14,688 nt of DNA from DASWIG01 sp036397835 (lineage in GTDB: Bacteria; Acidobacteriota; Thermoanaerobaculia; Multivoradales; J023): positions 1 through 14,688 of the forward strand of contig DASWIG010000339.1 of NCBI GenBank assembly GCA_036397835.1. Direction: 5' to 3'. The notes under the pieces were generated by a model that saw only the letters and a list, made by a program, of their open reading frames with translations, was not told where the DNA came from and did not search any database. Below, piece after piece: positions 7,259 through 14,499 of this stretch; within the stretch, counting starts at the first letter, position 1; each line of letters begins with the position of its first letter. The translations under genes and the position numbers were made by a program.

Positions 7259-7297
7259 ATGCTAGCCGTGGCGCTGCGGGAGTACCTGGCCCGCTGA
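7259..7297 (+). pseudogene. Remnant of a second DUF488 gene (last 11 codons)
   Basis: The frame reads M-LAVALREYLAR-stop, matching the C-terminal AVALREYLSR of the intact DUF488 protein at 6002-6355. Nothing upstream resembles the rest of the family; the antitoxin gene starts 18 nt away on the other strand. Too short to function; best read as a relic or as a duplicated insertion target. Confidence 0.6.
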
Positions 7298-7320
7298 GGC
7301 GGCCGTGAGGGGCGGTCGCA
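7265..7320 (+). repeat. Direct repeat, copy B (DUF488 3' end)
   Basis: Partner of 6311-6368, about 84% identical, same orientation, with starts 954 nt apart. The two copies bracket the hairpin, the low-GC relic, the REPIN-like element and the antitoxin. Confidence 0.8.
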
Positions 7321-7349
7321 ATCAGGCTCGAATGACGCGGACATCGTGC

Positions 7350-7355
7350 TAAGAT
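7350..7355 (+). promoter_or_regulatory. -10-like hexamer for the AbrB-HNH pair
   Basis: TAAGAT ends 7 nt before ATG 7363, preceded by TGC (partial extended -10). No Shine-Dalgarno lies in the 7-nt gap. It is a weaker match than the TACACT/TATACT sites. Confidence 0.35.
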
Positions 7356-7362
7356 CACCAAC

Positions 7363-7779
7363 ATGAGCCGCGTGACCGCCACCGTCGACCCCGCCGGGCA
7401 TCTGGTGATGCCCGAGGCTATCCGTGAGGCCGCCGGAGTCCTTCCCGGTGCCTCCTTCGAGGTCACCGTGACCTTCAGAGGCATCGAGCTCACGCCGGTC
7501 GTGACGTCGGCGGTCAGACCTTCCGAAGCCGAGTCCCGAGGCGCGATGGAGATCGAAGCGGAGATCGACCAGATCTACGACGATCTCCGAGAGCTCGTCG
7601 CGCGGTCGCAAGACGATCCCGGCGTCGGGGCCGAGATCGAACGAAGACGAGAGCGGCTACGCGCTCTCAAAGTCGAGGAAGCAGCGGTATTGCGCCGCCG
7701 AGCCGAGTCGATGCGGCGGCTCCAACCAGGCGAGGGGGACCGTCTCCTCAAACACGCTGAGACGCTGCTGGCTCGGTGA
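7363..7779 (+). CDS. AbrB/MazE-fold DNA-binding protein with a coiled-coil tail
   Basis: 138 residues. Residues ~3-47 have the swapped-hairpin AbrB/SpoVT/MazE pattern: TATVDPAGHLVMPEAIREAA, then GVLPGASFEVTV. This fold binds DNA in transition-state regulators and in antitoxins such as MazE and VapB. From ~65 to the end the protein is almost all charged helix with heptad-like spacing (IYDDLRELVARS, EIERRRERLRALKVEEAAVLRRR), likely a coiled coil for oligomerisation or partner binding; I do not recognise this tail. Its stop TGA overlaps the GTG start of the HNH gene by 4 nt (GTGA), so the two are almost certainly co-translated. It begins 65 nt after the DUF488 remnant. It could be an antitoxin-like autoregulator of its partner or a plain transcription factor. 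N-terminal fold is fairly sure; role inferred. Confidence 0.8.
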   Translation: MSRVTATVDPAGHLVMPEAIREAAGVLPGASFEVTVTFRGIELTPVVTSAVRPSEAESRGAMEIEAEIDQIYDDLRELVARSQDDPGVGAEIERRRERLRALKVEEAAVLRRRAESMRRLQPGEGDRLLKHAETLLAR

Positions 7780-8117
7780 GAATCCTTCCGCCGCAATTGG
7801 TCCCCTGGCGAATCGCCATCGAGCGGCGGCACAGTCCACCTCCCGCTCATGGGCGCTATGGCTATCGGTCCTACCGGCAATGCCTGCGTTGGGACTTCGG
7901 CTTCACATGTCCGTTTTGCCTTTGTCATGAGTCTGACTTCGCACCACGGGGTGCTGAAGGCTCGGGCGTCACCCAAGTCGAGCACTTCGTGCCCGTGAGC
8001 CATGACGCCAAGAGCGCTAACGCGTACGCGAACTGCTTCTACATTTGTCGCTACTGCAACCAGGACCGAAACGCGGCACCAATAATCGAATTCGAGGGCG
8101 GAAGACGCCTGCTCTGA
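7776..8117 (+). CDS. HNH-endonuclease-like protein, possibly C-terminally truncated
   Basis: 113 residues starting with GTG that overlaps the previous stop (GTGA), so translation is probably coupled. It has the HNH (beta-beta-alpha metal) pattern: C45-P-F-C48, then VEHFVP with E69-H70 as the probable catalytic pair, N86, and C91-R-Y-C94-N95 closing a four-cysteine zinc site. HNH proteins cut DNA in restriction, homing, phage packaging and toxin systems. The start is likely right because the WRIAIERRH...YRSYRQCLRWDF lead-in runs directly into the zinc knuckle. The protein stops after FEGGRRLL; from memory, similar HNH proteins continue past GRRLL with NP/DP and another ~40-60 residues, so a premature stop is possible. 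GC is about 55-60% here, against over 70% in the next gene. HNH fold likely; activity uncertain. Confidence 0.78.
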   Translation: MRILPPQLVPWRIAIERRHSPPPAHGRYGYRSYRQCLRWDFGFTCPFCLCHESDFAPRGAEGSGVTQVEHFVPVSHDAKSANAYANCFYICRYCNQDRNAAPIIEFEGGRRLL

Positions 8118-8168
8118 AGGAGCAGACAGTCGAGGTCAAGCCGCCCGCATAGCCACCGGACTCTGCGT

Positions 8169-8174
8169 TATACT
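8169..8174 (+). promoter_or_regulatory. -10-like hexamer for the TamB-Omp85 gene
   Basis: TATACT, the best -10 match in the window, followed by CCC and ending 8 nt before ATG 8183. No Shine-Dalgarno. An ATG at 8178 is out of frame and would give only a shadow product. No clear -35. Suggests a leaderless mRNA. Confidence 0.5.
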
Positions 8175-8182
8175 CCCATGGA

Positions 8183-11100
8183 ATGGCAGCACCCACCAGC
8201 GACGTCGAGACACCTACACCGCGCCGCCGGGGACGCCGGCTCATCGCCTGGATCGCGATCGTCCTCCTGGGGCTGCCGCTCCTGCTCGTCGGCCTCGGCT
8301 GGCTCGCGCTGCGCAGCCCTGCCGGGCGCCAGGCCGTCCTGGCGCGCATCAGCCGTTCCTACGAGGCGACGAGCGGCATCCGCCTCCAGGCCGCCGACTT
8401 CTCGCTGCAATTCCGGCCCGGCCTCCTGGTGCTCGACGACGCCAGCCTCGCCACCGGCGACGCCGACCCCTTCCTGACCGCCGAGAGCGTCCGCGTCGAA
8501 TTCGACTGGAGCGGTCTCTTCGGCGAGCCGCTGACGCTCCGGGCCCTGGCGCTCGAGCGGCCGGTGGCCGACCTGCGTCAGCCGCTGCCGCCGCCCGGCG
8601 ACGAGCCACCGCCGCGGATCGACGTCCACGACCTGCGGCTCGTCGACGGCCGCCTCCTCGGCGAGGTCGCCGCTGCCGGGGACGCCCGGCCCTGGCTCAC
8701 CGCCTTCGAGGCCGCCGGCGTCGACGTCGCCGGCTCCTATCTCGACAGCGTCGCCGAGCTACGCCTCGAGCCGGCGCGCCTCACGCTGACGCGCGCGGTG
8801 GGCGAGCCGCTCGAGCTCGAGGTCTCGAGCCGCGTCGCGGGTCCCCTCGAAGGTCCCTACCGTATCGACGACCTGAGGCTCACCGGCGAGGGCCTGCGCC
8901 TCGACGCCGACGGCGAGCTCGGAACCGGCGAAGACGACCCGCTCTTCCTGCGTCTCGCCCTTGAAGCCGACCCCTCCATCCTGGTCGCCGAGCTCGAGCC
9001 CGGCGCCCGGGTGAGGGCCAACGGCGAGATCGACCTGCGGACGTTCCGCGGCCGGCTCCAGGTGGCGGCCGACGACTTCCCGTCCGCAGCCCTGGAGCCC
9101 TGGATCGGCGAGGCGGCGCGGCCTGGCGGACGCCCCTCGCGTCTCGACCTCGACGCCCGCTTCACCGGCGATCCCGCCGCCGCGCGCCAGGTCACCGGCG
9201 GCGGCACCCTGCTCTGGCGTCAGGACGGCCGGGATCTCGTCGACGCCTCCTTCACCCTCACCGACGGGCGCCTGGACGAGGCCGGCGTCGTCCTCGACTC
9301 GCTGGTGGGCGACGTCCACGCCGAGGCCCGCGACCTGCCGGCGGAGCTGCTGCGGCCGTTCGTGGACGCCGAGCTGCTCGAGCGCTTCGCCGTCGGCGGC
9401 ACCCGCTTCGACCTCACCGCCGACGCCACGGTGGACGCCGCGGCGCCCGCCGAGCCCACCGTCGACGTCGAGGCGACCTGGCGGCGCGGACGCGAGATCC
9501 TCGCCACGGCCTCGGCGCGCACCGTCGACGAGCCGGGGCCGGAGCTCGTCCTCGCCTTCGCGGCGACGCTGCTGCCGTCGACGCCCGGCCGCCGTCACCT
9601 CGCCGGCGTCCTGGCCGCGGCCGCGTGGCCGGAGCTGGCCGCGGGCGAGCTGCGGGCGACCCGCCTCGAGCTCGAGCTGCCCGACTTGGTGGCGGCCGTG
9701 GACGACGCCCGCCAGCGCTGGCCGCGACTGTTCGAGGGCGTCGACCTGGCGGCGCTGCCGGTGACGCTCGAGGGATCGCTGGCGGCGACCGCGGACGTCG
9801 CCGGCAAGATCGACGCGCCGCGGGTGACCCTCGACGCCACCTGGCGCCTCGACGACGCCTCGAGCGTGGCGGTGACCGCTTCCGGCGAGCCGGTGGCGAG
9901 GCGCGGCGAGGCCCGCCTGGAGCTGACGGCCCTCGCCCTCGGGCGGCTGTCGGACGAGCTCCACGGCCTCGTCGACGGCACCGTGACCGCCCGCGGCGAG
10001 CCCACGGACTGGAGCGCCGAGATCGACCTGAGCGGCACCGGCCTCGTCTACGGCACCGACATGCCGGTGTTCGAGCGGCTGCGCTTCGTCGCCGAGACCG
10101 ACGGCGAGAGCCTGCGGATCACCACGCTCTCCGGCCGCACCGGCCAGACCCTGTTCACCGGCGACGGGCGCGTCGACCTGCCGCAGCCGCTCTTCGGCAC
10201 CCGGGCCGCCGAGGCCAAGATCGCCGGCGCCGCTCTCTATCTCGAGGCCGAGAACCCGTTCGGCGGCATCGACCGGCTTTCCTTCCGCGCCGAGCTGGCC
10301 GACGGCGTGGTGCACGTGGAGCGGCTCGACGTCGAGACCCCCAACGGCCCGGGCGAGCTCGCCGCCGAGATTCCCCTCGGCGCCCTGCGCGCCTTCGAGA
10401 TCGACGTCGACGCCTGGCCCGTGGTCGTCGCCGACGGGCGCATCGTCGTCGACCTCGGCTTTCCTCGCCTCGACCTCGGGAACCTGGCTCCGGACGTCGG
10501 ACGGCAGCCGCCGTGGACCGCCCACGAGCTGAGCCTCACCGGCCGCGTGTGGATCGAGCCCGGCGACCTCACCGCGGCCGAGGGCGAGCTGCTGGTGCCG
10601 CGCTGGCTGCTGGAAGTGGACGGCCACCGTCTCGAGGTGGCGGACGACCCGATCCTCATCGCCCTGGCCGACCGCAAGCTCGAGGTGCTGCCGGTGACGC
10701 TGCGCGCCGACGGCCGCCCGGTGGACGTCAGAGCGTCGGTGGACCTGACGCCCGGATGGACGCCGGCAGACGGCTTCGCGGCCCTCGTCGCCGCCATCGA
10801 CGCCCACGCCGATGGCGTGGTGGACGCCGCCCTCTTCACGCCCTACCTGGCGGGGGGCGTGGCCGACGGGCCGGTGGCGGTGATCGCCGACGTCGCCGGC
10901 ACCGTGGGCGACCTCGACCTCCACGTGAAGGCCGACGGCCCCGACGCCCGCGTGCTCTTCATGTCGCCGTACGTGACCCAGCTCGCCGAGCTCCACCTCG
11001 AGGTGATCGTGGACGGCGACGAGATCCGGCTGCCGGTGGCCCGCGCCCGGCTCAATGAAGGGTCGCTGGAGGTCGATGCGACCTCCACGGCGGGCGACTG

Positions 11101-14100
11101 GACGTTCAACGCCCGTTTCGAGGACGTGCGCTACCGCGTGGACTACGGCCTGAGCGCGCAGCTCGACGGCCGCCTCGAGCTGTTCCTCCCGGCGGCAGGG
11201 CGCGGGCGTCTCGCCGGCGAAGTGGTGGTCGAGCGCGGCGTGCTGCGCCGCGACGTCGACCTGAAGCGGGAGATCCTCTCGGTGCTCAACGCGGCTCCCG
11301 ACCTCGCCGGCGCCCGCGCCGATCCTCTGGACGCCATCGAGCTCGACCTGGTGATCACCACCGCCGAGGGCGTGCGGATCAAGAACAACCTCGCGGACCT
11401 CAAGGCGGACTGGTCGTCGATCACCGTGCAGGGGACGCTGGGCAACCCGTCGATCGAGGGGCGCATCGAGGCGGCGCCGGGCGGACAGCTCACGATCTTC
11501 GGCCGCGCCGCGCCGTCCGACCAGGTGGCCCTCGTCTTCTCCGGCGAGCCGGGAGTCCCGCCGGAGGTCGAGCTGCCGACGCTGACGGCGTTCGAGGCCG
11601 TCCGCAGGGAGGACCCTTCCGTCCCCCGCGGTCCCTTCGAATGGGAAGACACCGTCGAGTACCGGCACTATTTCGGCAGCGGCAGCGCCGAGGACGAGCC
11701 CTCCACTCAGCAGCAGCTCGGTCTGGGCCTTGCCGGCTCCCTGGGCGGCCAGATCGCCAGTCGGCTCAACGAACGCCTGGGCTCGATCCGCGTCCAGCCG
11801 GTACTGGTGTTCATCGAGAGCGACCCGACGGCCAAGATCGTGATCAGCAACGACCTTTCGCGCAACGTCGCCCTGGTGGCGGCGATCGACGTGCGCGACT
11901 CCCAGGACCGGACTTACCTGCTCAACCTCCACGACCTCCGGGGCCTGCCGCGGATGTCGTTCCAGGTCTTCACCAACGAGGCGGACAACGAGGGCGGCAC
12001 GCTCGAGCACACGCTGCTCTTCGGCGGCGGCAAGCAGGACGAGGACCAGGTCCGGCTGCGCAAGATCCGGGTCGACGGCCTGCCCGAGGAGCTCTCGGTG
12101 CGCGGCGTGCGCAACGCCGTGGGCTACGTGCGCAACGAGCCCCTTCCCGACGGCGTCGACTTCGACGTCGAGGTCGACGTGGAGGAGATGCTGCGCCACC
12201 GCGGCTACCCGGACGCCGACGTGGAAGCGCGCGTGGAGCCCGTGAAGCCCGGGCTGGCCGACGTCAGGGTGCGGGTCGAGCCGGGCCACCACGTGGCGTT
12301 CGAGTTCGAGGGCGACACGCCGCCGGTGGCGTTGCGGCGCTCGATCACGTCGTCCTACCGCTCCGACTTCTACGAACCGGCGGCGCTGGCGGAGATCAGC
12401 GCCGAAACGACGCAGGCGCTGCACGGCATGGGCTACCTCGAGCCGACGGTCGAAGTCGTCGTCGAGCCGGCCACGGAAACCACCTCGCGGACCGTGCGCA
12501 TCATCGCCGTAGGCGGGCGCCGCGTGCGCATCAACCGCGTGGTCTTCACGGGGGTGGACGAGGCGACCGCGACGCTCCTCCGGGAGCGCCTCGGCGGCGA
12601 AGCGGCGCGCGTGGAGCTGGCGGCGGGCCTGCCCGAGGCGGACGAGTGGGTGCTCGCACAGATGCGGTCCCTGGGCCACCCCGAGGCCGAGGTCGTGACG
12701 CGCGAGCTCGTCGACGAGGAGCGCGAGCTGCGCGTGGCGCTGGCCCCGGGGACCCGCCAGGAGCTCGCCAGCGTGACGATCACCGGCCTCAACGACGACG
12801 ACCGGGCGCGCTACCAGGAGCGGCTGCCGCTGGCGGCCGGCGACGTGCCGCGCACCGACCGCGTCTCGGTCGGAAAGTACCTGATCCAGAACGACCTCAA
12901 GCGCCAGGGCCACGCCGAGGCGCGGGTGCGCTCGGTCCTGACCCCCCTCGCCGAAGGCTCGCCGATCATCGATCTCGCCTACGAAGTCGAGCCCGGCCCC
13001 CGCTACCGTCTCGACGAGGTGAAGATCGAAGGGCTGCAGGCCACGCGGCCGAAATGGGCCCAGAAGGTGACCAAGCTCGAGGAGGACGCGCCCCTCGAGC
13101 CCGCGCGCGTCGCCGAAGCGCGCCGCCTCCTCCTGGGCACGCGCCTCTTCACCAGCGTGCGCAGCACCAGTGAACGGTTCCCGGACAGCTCCACCGCCAT
13201 CGTGACCTTCGACGTCGAAGAGATCCCCCGCTATCAGCTCGCCTACGGCCTGCGCTGGGAGAACAGCGAAGGCGGCAGCGTGGTGGTCGACGCCGTCGAC
13301 CGCAACTTCCTCGGCCGCGGCATCTCCGTGGGGCTGCGCGGTCTGTACTCCGAAAACGACCAGGCGGGGCGCTTCTACGCCGCGAAGACGGGCATCTTCG
13401 GCCGCCGCATGGCGGTCGAGTACTACCTCCAGCAGCGCCATCTGGAGGAAGACGCGACGCCTGACGACCCGATCGAGAACATCATCGTGACCGATTCGGT
13501 CGAGAGCTCGGTCCAGGTCTCCTTCCCGATCCGGCGCCTGACCAGCCGCGTGTACGCGCGCTTCCGGCGCGAGCACATCCGCGAGAAGGAGCCCGATCCG
13601 TTCTTCCCCTTCGACCAGACGATCCGTTTCCCGTTCATCGGTTGGCAGGTGATCCACGACACCCGCGACGACCTGATCAATCCCTGGCGCGGGCTCTTCA
13701 TGAGCGCCGACCTCTCGACGACGAACGACTACATCGGGAGCGACTTCGACTTCGTGCGCCTGTTCACGCAGCTCCACTGGCACCGGCCCGCCTTCAAGCT
13801 GGGGCGCCGGCAGCTCACCTGGTCACAGGCCTACCGGGTGGGCCTGCTGACGTCGCAGGACCAGCTCCCGCTCTCCGAGGAGCTCTTCGCGGCCGGCGGC
13901 GCGTATTCGGTGCGCGGCTACGACACCGACAGTCTCAGCGACGACGACCGCGGCGGCGAGGCGCTGCTCGTGATCAACCAGGAATTGCGCTTCCCGATCT
14001 GGAACGTTCTTTCGGGCCTGGTCTTCGTCGACGCCGGCAACGCCTGGGCCGACAAGGGCGATTTCGGCACGGACCTCTTCACGGCGGCCGGCTTCGGCCT

Positions 14101-14212
14101 GCGCGCCGACACGCCGTTCGGGCTCTTCCGCCTCGACCTGGGGGTCCCGCTCGACCAGCGCGAGGGCGACCCGGACTACAAGGCTTACGTCGGCTTCGGC
14201 CACGCCTTCTGA
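8183..14212 (+). CDS. TamB-Omp85 fusion: inner-membrane-anchored TamB joined to a POTRA/beta-barrel protein
   Basis: 2009 residues in one open frame. Residues 14-19 are basic (RRRGRR) and ~20-43 form a hydrophobic signal anchor, placing the N-terminus in the inner membrane. Residues ~45-930 are long repetitive beta structure like the TamB/AsmA lipid-transfer groove, beginning with the typical RSPAGRQAVLARI. Residues ~930-1285 are the C-terminal TamB (DUF490) domain, with GRGRLAGEVVVERGVLRR, DLVITTAEGVRIKNN, VQGTLGNPSIEGRIEA and ISNDLSRNVALVAAI. At ~1290 the chain passes directly into about five POTRA-like repeats (starting near 1291, 1373, 1451, 1530 and 1611), then an Omp85 beta-barrel from ~1683. 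The barrel has GGAYSVRGYDTD (VRGY 1910-1913), FVDAGNAW and a C-terminal Phe. E. coli TamB is 1259 residues, so the TamB part is full length. Five POTRAs recall BamA rather than three-POTRA TamA. Likely role: phospholipid transport and/or outer-membrane protein assembly. Domain calls firm; function inferred. Confidence 0.95.
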   Translation: MAAPTSDVETPTPRRRGRRLIAWIAIVLLGLPLLLVGLGWLALRSPAGRQAVLARISRSYEATSGIRLQAADFSLQFRPGLLVLDDASLATGDADPFLTAESVRVEFDWSGLFGEPLTLRALALERPVADLRQPLPPPGDEPPPRIDVHDLRLVDGRLLGEVAAAGDARPWLTAFEAAGVDVAGSYLDSVAELRLEPARLTLTRAVGEPLELEVSSRVAGPLEGPYRIDDLRLTGEGLRLDADGELGTGEDDPLFLRLALEADPSILVAELEPGARVRANGEIDLRTFRGRLQVAADDFPSAALEPWIGEAARPGGRPSRLDLDARFTGDPAAARQVTGGGTLLWRQDGRDLVDASFTLTDGRLDEAGVVLDSLVGDVHAEARDLPAELLRPFVDAELLERFAVGGTRFDLTADATVDAAAPAEPTVDVEATWRRGREILATASARTVDEPGPELVLAFAATLLPSTPGRRHLAGVLAAAAWPELAAGELRATRLELELPDLVAAVDDARQRWPRLFEGVDLAALPVTLEGSLAATADVAGKIDAPRVTLDATWRLDDASSVAVTASGEPVARRGEARLELTALALGRLSDELHGLVDGTVTARGEPTDWSAEIDLSGTGLVYGTDMPVFERLRFVAETDGESLRITTLSGRTGQTLFTGDGRVDLPQPLFGTRAAEAKIAGAALYLEAENPFGGIDRLSFRAELADGVVHVERLDVETPNGPGELAAEIPLGALRAFEIDVDAWPVVVADGRIVVDLGFPRLDLGNLAPDVGRQPPWTAHELSLTGRVWIEPGDLTAAEGELLVPRWLLEVDGHRLEVADDPILIALADRKLEVLPVTLRADGRPVDVRASVDLTPGWTPADGFAALVAAIDAHADGVVDAALFTPYLAGGVADGPVAVIADVAGTVGDLDLHVKADGPDARVLFMSPYVTQLAELHLEVIVDGDEIRLPVARARLNEGSLEVDATSTAGDWTFNARFEDVRYRVDYGLSAQLDGRLELFLPAAGRGRLAGEVVVERGVLRRDVDLKREILSVLNAAPDLAGARADPLDAIELDLVITTAEGVRIKNNLADLKADWSSITVQGTLGNPSIEGRIEAAPGGQLTIFGRAAPSDQVALVFSGEPGVPPEVELPTLTAFEAVRREDPSVPRGPFEWEDTVEYRHYFGSGSAEDEPSTQQQLGLGLAGSLGGQIASRLNERLGSIRVQPVLVFIESDPTAKIVISNDLSRNVALVAAIDVRDSQDRTYLLNLHDLRGLPRMSFQVFTNEADNEGGTLEHTLLFGGGKQDEDQVRLRKIRVDGLPEELSVRGVRNAVGYVRNEPLPDGVDFDVEVDVEEMLRHRGYPDADVEARVEPVKPGLADVRVRVEPGHHVAFEFEGDTPPVALRRSITSSYRSDFYEPAALAEISAETTQALHGMGYLEPTVEVVVEPATETTSRTVRIIAVGGRRVRINRVVFTGVDEATATLLRERLGGEAARVELAAGLPEADEWVLAQMRSLGHPEAEVVTRELVDEERELRVALAPGTRQELASVTITGLNDDDRARYQERLPLAAGDVPRTDRVSVGKYLIQNDLKRQGHAEARVRSVLTPLAEGSPIIDLAYEVEPGPRYRLDEVKIEGLQATRPKWAQKVTKLEEDAPLEPARVAEARRLLLGTRLFTSVRSTSERFPDSSTAIVTFDVEEIPRYQLAYGLRWENSEGGSVVVDAVDRNFLGRGISVGLRGLYSENDQAGRFYAAKTGIFGRRMAVEYYLQQRHLEEDATPDDPIENIIVTDSVESSVQVSFPIRRLTSRVYARFRREHIREKEPDPFFPFDQTIRFPFIGWQVIHDTRDDLINPWRGLFMSADLSTTNDYIGSDFDFVRLFTQLHWHRPAFKLGRRQLTWSQAYRVGLLTSQDQLPLSEELFAAGGAYSVRGYDTDSLSDDDRGGEALLVINQELRFPIWNVLSGLVFVDAGNAWADKGDFGTDLFTAAGFGLRADTPFGLFRLDLGVPLDQREGDPDYKAYVGFGHAF

Positions 14213-14286
14213 GCGGTCCGCCCAGGCCTCACCGTCGACTCGGCGAAGTCGTGTTCAGACGTGGAAGAAACCTACGCGGGCCGAGC

Positions 14287-14499
14287 TCATCCGCCCGTCA
14301 CCAGGTCGAAGCAAATCAGCCGAAGCTGCTCACGCTCGAGCCGGGCCTTCCCGCCGGATTCTTGAGCCGGTGGCGGCGGATTCTCCGCCCCTCGCCGTTC
14401 CTCGACAGCCCGCACGGCATCGAGCAGTCTCGAATGGTCTCGGTGGCGCTGCCAGGCACGAAACGCCGCCCGCAATTCCTTGACTTCGATGCCGACCAT
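14287..14499 (-). CDS. Small hypothetical protein, perhaps the 3' end of a gene entering from the right
   Basis: From ATG 14499 the frame gives 70 residues with coding-like composition: VKELRAAFRAWQRHRDHSRL, then LLDAVRAVEERR (helical), a PPPP linker, and LEREQLRLICFDLVTGG before the stop. I do not recognise the family and see no motif. The same frame stays open upstream to the window edge at 14688, through a stretch of ~54% GC (14521-14600) reading LTCKSPYPIENTRFPVCSKR, so 14499 may be internal. An overlapping minus-strand frame (14316-14639) has a less natural composition and I prefer this one. It converges with the TamB-Omp85 gene, 74 nt between the stops. Could be non-coding. Confidence 0.4.
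   Translation of the reverse strand: MVGIEVKELRAAFRAWQRHRDHSRLLDAVRAVEERRGAENPPPPAQESGGKARLEREQLRLICFDLVTGG

Noticed and set aside
8759..13783. A 1674-codon open frame on the minus strand opposite the TamB-Omp85 gene
   Set aside because: It is the antisense shadow of a very GC-rich gene. Its translation is rich in Arg, His, Val and Asp with no recognisable domain, whereas the plus frame shows clear TamB, POTRA and barrel motifs.
14236..14251. Hairpin CGACT-cggcga-AGTCG after the TamB-Omp85 stop as a terminator
   Set aside because: Only a 5-bp stem with no U-tract; such stems are expected by chance in DNA this GC-rich.
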